Of a stretch of DNA of 64,000 nt, positions 59,952 through 64,000 are shown piece by piece. A program made the translations under genes and the position numbers. A model generated the notes under the pieces. It made no database searches. It had not been told where the DNA came from and saw only the letters and a program-made list of their open reading frames with translations. Every line of letters begins with the position of its first letter. Position 1 is the stretch's first letter. Source of the DNA: Tessaracoccus antarcticus (GTDB lineage Bacteria > Actinomycetota > Actinomycetes > Propionibacteriales > Propionibacteriaceae); assembly GCF_003688855.1 (NCBI RefSeq), contig NZ_REFW01000001.1, positions 1,364,001 through 1,428,000 on the forward strand. The letters are read 5' to 3'.

Positions 59952-60518
59952 TCAGCAGGCGGACCGACCGAGCAGCGCCAAGAACTTCGTTTGCTCGTCG
60001 GCGTCTTCGGGGACGGACAGGCGCGGGCCGAACGCACCGGAAGTCTGCGCGATGTCACCCATGTTTTCAGTGAAGGCGCGCACGAAGGCCATGTCCTCGA
60101 CTGCGATGGTCTCCTCAATCCCGGCGGCGTGGGCGATGTCCCAACGGTGCACGACCAGGTCCACGCTTATGAAGGAGCCGAAGGTTGCACCGACGGTGGT
60201 GCGCACGCCAAAGGCCTCGTATTCGAAGCCAGAACAGCTCGGAACCTCCAGCGCGGCCTGCGCCGCATCCCGAGCATGCACCCAAGAGCCCAACGGATCA
60301 GCCGGGTCCATGGATCCGGCCGACACGACCCTGCCCGTCTTCTTCAGCAGGCCTGCCTCGCTTTCGATCACGTGAGCCAGCACATCGGCGGCAGTCCACC
60401 CCTCGCACGGCGAGGCGTTGTTCCACGCTCCGGTGGGTACTGCCTCGACTGTCGTCGTAAAACGTTCGGCCAAGCGTCGGTAGCGGTCCGTCGGAGCCTC
60501 GCTTGCTGGTGTCGACAT
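59952..60518 (-). CDS. TIGR03086 (DinB/maleylpyruvate isomerase N-terminal) family protein
   Basis: 188 residues. It has the mycothiol-dependent DinB-type arrangement: the ERFTTTVEAVPTGAWNNASP start, CEGWTAADVLAHVIESEAG with a His, and LVVHRWDIAHAAGI, where the H...W motif is typical. Probably a mycothiol-dependent enzyme or metal protein. No substrate is assigned. The chosen ATG is 60518; the frame continues upstream. Confidence 0.85.
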   Translation of the reverse strand: MSTPASEAPTDRYRRLAERFTTTVEAVPTGAWNNASPCEGWTAADVLAHVIESEAGLLKKTGRVVSAGSMDPADPLGSWVHARDAAQAALEVPSCSGFEYEAFGVRTTVGATFGSFISVDLVVHRWDIAHAAGIEETIAVEDMAFVRAFTENMGDIAQTSGAFGPRLSVPEDADEQTKFLALLGRSAC

Positions 60519-60701
60519 GACGTCCAGTATGTCCGATGCAACGCTGAATAGCGCGTGCCGTTTACCGATCCGCTTGCGGGCACATCCGACCCCGTTCCCG
60601 TCACTGAGCCGCCAAGAGCAAAAGCACTCATGTGCCGCAGTGAGCGTATAGGGAAGCTGAGACGCGGAACCGGCCTGGCCAGGGCTGGCAAGATCACAGT
60701 C

Positions 60702-61571
60702 ATGAGTGATTATCTGGGAGTGAACGCCGCCAACTGGGATGCGCGGGCGGAGGTGCACATGGGGCCTGGCGGCTACAACGTGGATGTGCTGGATGATCCG
60801 GCGTGGCTGTCTTCGGTCGTCCGTTTTGACCTACCCCGGCTCGGGGACGTTCGCGGTCTCGACGCCCTGCATCTGCAGTGCCATGTGGGTACGGACACGA
60901 TCGGCCTTTCTCGTTTGGGCGCGCGCCTGACGGGGGTGGATCTGTCGAGCCGGTCCCTGGAGTATGCACGTGTCCTGGCTGAACGGGCGGGCGCGCAGAT
61001 CGACTATGTGCAGGCCGACGTCTATTCCGCGCCCGAGGCGTTGGGTGGGCGCACCTTTGACCTCGTCTATACCGGTATTGGTGCCCTGTGCTGGTTGCCG
61101 GATATTCGTAAGTGGGGCCAGACCGTGGCGCGGTTGCTACGGCCGGGCGGTCGCCTCTGTGTCCGCGACGCACACCCCGTCCTCAATAGCGTCATCGGGC
61201 TGGTCGTGCGGGACCACCACCCGGACCGAGACCAGCAGCCCGACATCTCCGGACCAGGTGTCGCCACACCCGCCTTGGAACTGCCTTACTGGGAGAATGA
61301 GGAAGGTCTGACGTGGTCGGACGAGGTCTCCTACACAGGGCAGGCGCCGGTCCTCTCGCCCGTGTCGAGGGAATGGAATCACGCGCTCAGCGAGATCGTC
61401 ATGGCAGTGCTTGACGCCGGGCTCACCCTGGAGCTTCTGCAGGAACATGACTCCGTCCCGTGGGACGCACTGCCAGGGCTCATGGTGCAAGACGAGGCGG
61501 GGGAGCACCGGCTTGCGCAGCGACCGCAACGGCTCCCGGCGAGCTTCACCTTGCTAGCTTGCAAACCGTGA
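60702..61571 (+). CDS. SAM-dependent methyltransferase
   Basis: 289 residues, class I Rossmann fold. SAM motif region is LDALHLQCHVGTDTIGLSRL, then GVDLSSRSLEYARVLAERAG and IDYVQADVY, then FDLVYTGIGALCWLPDIRKW. The second half has an unusual Asp/His-rich DHHPDRDQQPD loop. Target unknown; relatives include small-molecule methyltransferases. ATG 60702. Confidence 0.85.
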   Translation: MSDYLGVNAANWDARAEVHMGPGGYNVDVLDDPAWLSSVVRFDLPRLGDVRGLDALHLQCHVGTDTIGLSRLGARLTGVDLSSRSLEYARVLAERAGAQIDYVQADVYSAPEALGGRTFDLVYTGIGALCWLPDIRKWGQTVARLLRPGGRLCVRDAHPVLNSVIGLVVRDHHPDRDQQPDISGPGVATPALELPYWENEEGLTWSDEVSYTGQAPVLSPVSREWNHALSEIVMAVLDAGLTLELLQEHDSVPWDALPGLMVQDEAGEHRLAQRPQRLPASFTLLACKP

Positions 61572-61692
61572 GCTCCAGGTCGACTGGTTTCAAACCCGAC
61601 TCAATAGCCTCGGGGAGCCCTGCTGTGATCCGCAGGAGCTGAGGCTCACGGCCCCGGCGGTACTAGCAGACGATCGGATCTGCCGCCGTCTG

Positions 61693-61845
61693 CTAGGTCA
61701 AGTGCTCGAACGACTCTTCGCCGGGCCGCCAGCACATCCATTCACGAGGCGCGGAGTCTTCCGGTCCTGGCGCCAACTGGAGGAGTGCGATCTCCACGTA
61801 GACCTCTTCACGAGACGGATTTATGTGGATTTCGCCGGCCTCCAA
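61693..61845 (-). pseudogene. C-terminal gene remnant, copy B
   Basis: About 50 codons on the minus strand read EAGEIHINPSREEVYVEIAL, then ALLQLAPGPEDSAPREWM, then CWRPGEESFEHLT, ending in a stop. An in-frame stop TGA lies close upstream, and TTG 61845 is the only possible start. The end matches copy A (59317-59406). A small functional protein cannot be excluded; a truncated parent is more likely. Confidence 0.45.
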
Positions 61846-61949
61846 CTTGATGCGCGCACGTCCTGCGGTTCAATCGGACTCGAACGAAGGGTGCAGGTCT
61901 CCACTTCATGGGGCTGGTGCACCGGGCCTGAAGGGGTTCACACTGTGGC

Positions 61950-62186
61950 ATGAGCATCGAAGAGTGGTGGCCGAAGTTGCGATCGGAGTCCCGCGACTAC
62001 CTGATCGCCAACAACGGTGATGTGGTGCCGCCGAAACTCGTTCAGGAGATCACCGGCGCCGGCGGTGTGATCACCCCGGATGCTTGGTGGCTCGGTCAGA
62101 GCGGACCCGCTGGGCTGGACCTCTCGGACGAGGCGGTCGCCTGGATCGAGGAGGTCGCCAACGGGGAGACGCCGAGGCGTCGATAA
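61950..62186 (+). CDS. Small conserved hypothetical protein
   Basis: 78 residues starting MSIEEWWPKLRSESRDYLIA and continuing NNGDVVPPKLVQEIT, and ending with LSDEAVAWIEEVANGET. It belongs to a recognisable but unnamed family of short acidic proteins in actinobacteria. No signal peptide or membrane segment. Not linked to a known system. Confidence 0.65.
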   Translation: MSIEEWWPKLRSESRDYLIANNGDVVPPKLVQEITGAGGVITPDAWWLGQSGPAGLDLSDEAVAWIEEVANGETPRRR

Positions 62187-62376
62187 GACGGTCGCAACTG
62201 AACACCCAGATCTGCCGCTATGGGCGAGTGCGATGCGGTTACCAGCGGGTCGGCTTCGCGGTCGAGCCTGCCGATATGCCGCCGCTTTCTTCAGTGAGAT
62301 GCCTGTGACCGATTTTTCCGCGACAGGCGACTGGCTCGTATGAGGGGCGAAGGAGCGTGCCTGTAGCGTCGAACCC

Positions 62377-63123
62377 ATGGATCCGGAGCAGACTCTTGTG
62401 GGCGGCAACACATCGGGGGATGTAGTGCGGGTTGGTTCGACGGTGCGCAAACGCTGGCTGTCCTCGACGCCGAGGGTGGTGGCATACATGGACGCTCTCC
62501 GCGAGCAGGGGATCGATGTCCCGCGCACCTACGGGCGAGACGAGCACGGCAGACTCGTCCTCGACTTCGTCCCGGGCACCTTGGGGATCGAGATGGCGCC
62601 ACTGTCAGTTGAACTCGTTCAGCGCGTCGGGGCTGTGGTGAGAGACATTCATAATGCGAGTCGTCGGGTCTCCGTTCCTCGTGACTGGGACGTCACCCTT
62701 CCGGCTGCGCACCCGGATCTCGTCTGCCACAACGATCTCGCCACGTGGAACCTCGTCATTGACGATGACCGGCTGGTATTCATCGACTGGGATGGAGCCG
62801 GTCCGAGCAGCCGAGTGTGGGACCTCGCTTACGCGGCCATCTCCTTCGCTCACTTGTTCCCCGACGCGGTGGTGCAGGATTGCGCCATGCGCCTCGCGGC
62901 CTTCCTGAACGGCTACGACGCGAGTCCTGAACTCCGGCGCGCCCTGCCCGATGTCCTGGTCGAGCGTTCGCTCGCCATGTACGAGCTACTGCGGACCTCG
63001 CACGAGGCCGGCGTCGAGCCCTGGGGATCGATGTACGTCGAAGGTCATGGCGATCACTGGCTCATGACCTCCCGTTTCATCTCTGAGCATCACGGAATAT
63101 GGGTTGGGGCCGCCCAGGAATGA
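62377..63123 (+). CDS. Aminoglycoside phosphotransferase-family (APH-like) protein
   Basis: 248 residues of the APH/choline kinase-like family. The phosphotransfer loop is LVCHNDLATWNLVIDDDRLV (Brenner HxDLxxxN motif) and the magnesium-binding motif is VFIDWDGAGPSSRVWDLA. Most of the usual N-lobe is present, though short. Substrate unknown: antibiotic, choline or other small hydroxyl. No partner gene on either side. Confidence 0.85.
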   Translation: MDPEQTLVGGNTSGDVVRVGSTVRKRWLSSTPRVVAYMDALREQGIDVPRTYGRDEHGRLVLDFVPGTLGIEMAPLSVELVQRVGAVVRDIHNASRRVSVPRDWDVTLPAAHPDLVCHNDLATWNLVIDDDRLVFIDWDGAGPSSRVWDLAYAAISFAHLFPDAVVQDCAMRLAAFLNGYDASPELRRALPDVLVERSLAMYELLRTSHEAGVEPWGSMYVEGHGDHWLMTSRFISEHHGIWVGAAQE

Positions 63124-63180
63124 CCTTCGCGCATGCCGTGGTGGCTGGGGTGGCGGCGTCTGCACGGTCCTTGATGATGA

Positions 63181-63735
63181 TCATCGTGACGCGATGGTCG
63201 ATCCGACAGATAGTCCGGACACCCGCGCGCGGTGTGGCTCGCTGTCGAGACTGGTTGCCAGGGTCGCCGGAGATGCGGTGCGGCGTGGCCAAGTCCAGGC
63301 GGAGCGCAGGATGAAGGCGAGAAGGAGCACCTCGAGTCCGATGGTGAGGCTGTAGTAGAAGGCCCAGTCCCGGGATGCACCTGCCGCGTTGAACACCATG
63401 ACGGGGATGTACAGCGATGCCACGATGAGGTTCGTGGCCCGATTCACACGGGCGGGCAGCGTCATGGAGAGCATCACCATCAGTGCCGGGATCCCTATGA
63501 CCACGACGAATATGGTCATCAACGTCGGGGTGATGTCGAACTCGAAGATGCCGCCACCCCGGACCTGGTCGATGACGCCGGGTTGGTAGAGATGGAAGTA
63601 GTCGATGTAGATGACGAAGAACATCAAGCTGGTCCAGGCTGCCGCGATCTTGGCCTCCACGGGCATTCGCAGACCTTCCAGCGTGCTCCGGGACGGCGGA
63701 TTCTCCTGTGCGGTGGTTGAGTGAGGTGTTCTCAT
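63181..63735 (-). CDS. DUF6326-like membrane protein
   Basis: 184 residues with about four hydrophobic helices. Characteristic segments are PVEAKIAAAWTSLMFFVIYI, DYFHLYQPGVIDQVRGGGIF and LSMTLPARVNRATNLIVASL, then YIPVMVFNAAG, seen in a family of small actinobacterial integral membrane proteins. Function unknown. ATG 63735 is chosen over an upstream start because it starts the family core soon after. Confidence 0.7.
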   Translation of the reverse strand: MRTPHSTTAQENPPSRSTLEGLRMPVEAKIAAAWTSLMFFVIYIDYFHLYQPGVIDQVRGGGIFEFDITPTLMTIFVVVIGIPALMVMLSMTLPARVNRATNLIVASLYIPVMVFNAAGASRDWAFYYSLTIGLEVLLLAFILRSAWTWPRRTASPATLATSLDSEPHRARVSGLSVGSTIASR

Positions 63736-63897
63736 CAGATTGCTCCTTGCCTTGGTGGGATGGGTGTTTCCACCTTCACCGATGCCGGCGGCGGGCACAT
63801 CCGCCCCGGAGCCTGTTTCGACCTGGCCGTTGGCACAGTCGTCCTCTCGTACTTTCGGCTCTTACGCCGATTACGCGGCACTGCATATTCTGATCAG

Positions 63898-64000
63898 ATG
63901 GCCACTGACGCACTCCGTTCGCTGTGGGCCGAACCCCGACCTGCGGGCCCCCCGGGCAGGGGGCATCGGGACTGGGCCCTGGTCGCGGTACTGATCGGTT
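63898..64000 (+). CDS. Probable sensor histidine kinase, N-terminal fragment
   Basis: The first 34 codons of a gene cut by the window edge. The sequence begins MATDALRSLWAEPRPAGPPG and continues RGHRDWALVAVLIG, which resembles the start of actinobacterial sensor histidine kinases with a hydrophobic first helix. The gene is divergent from the DUF6326-like gene (162 bp between starts). The call rests on N-terminal resemblance only. Confidence 0.45.
   Translation, partial: MATDALRSLWAEPRPAGPPGRGHRDWALVAVLIG

Noticed and set aside
1-64000. CRISPR arrays, IS elements or transposase genes
   Set aside because: No regularly spaced short repeats and no transposase motifs were seen by eye in any frame.

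Overview
High-GC actinobacterial chromosome, most likely a member of the Propionibacteriaceae or a close relative (inferred from gene content and synteny, not from a marker-gene comparison). Supporting traits are the actinobacterial orders fmdB / 5-FTHF cyclo-ligase / moeA-like and pmt / rsmI / tatD / rsmA / ispE, a eukaryotic-type UDP-glucose pyrophosphorylase, an Rpf-domain protein, SpaA-type pili and a DUF222/HNH protein. Nearly every gene starts with ATG or GTG, and 1-4 bp stop/start overlaps are common.

Positions 1-8631 hold molybdenum-cofactor genes in two blocks (moaC end, mobA fusion, moaD on +; moaA, moaE, mog on -). Between them lies a nitrogen-oxide module: a cysteine-containing HTH regulator, a DUF2249 protein, an NnrS-like membrane protein and a very long copper nitrite reductase fused to a membrane domain and an extra cupredoxin. 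Positions 8684-14421 hold a DMSO-reductase-type Mo enzyme (dmsABC plus a TorD chaperone) with a divergent ferredoxin-like protein. The cofactor genes and this enzyme fit an anaerobically respiring lifestyle.

Positions 14503-16228 carry UDP-glucose pyrophosphorylase and a small companion. Positions 16247-26931 are a uronate catabolic locus: DctPQM TRAP uptake, KduI, KduD, KdgK and Eda, which together convert 5-keto-4-deoxyuronate to pyruvate and glyceraldehyde-3-phosphate, plus an IclR regulator and three dehydrogenases of uncertain substrate. A sigma70-like promoter with an overlapping palindrome precedes dctP.

Positions 26943-30742 hold a SAF protein, FmdB, 5-FTHF cyclo-ligase, a MoeA-like protein that looks like the actinobacterial gephyrin-like protein Glp, and a membrane protein in the place of its receptor GlpR. 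tRNA-Ala(CGC) follows, then a DUF11 adhesin and a SpaA-type major pilin without a nearby sortase.

Positions 36822-50575 are mostly housekeeping genes: SDR, trpB, flavin reductase, uracil permease, FAD oxidoreductase, an unusual histidine kinase, Pmt, and the rsmI-tatD-rsmA-ispE-marR operon, followed by a TetR regulator. An Rpf-domain protein follows.

From about 51.7 kb the sequence is an accessory region of small, scattered genes and remnants: DUF222/HNH protein, Tag glycosylase, GNAT, a tRNA-Gln-like sequence next to a frameshifted excisionase remnant, a rifampin ADP-ribosyltransferase (Arr) lacking a normal start codon, DinB-type proteins, a decayed cysteine desulfurase, an M23 peptidase, a HIT protein, a methyltransferase, a phosphotransferase, a DUF6326 membrane protein and the first 34 codons of a probable sensor kinase at the right edge.
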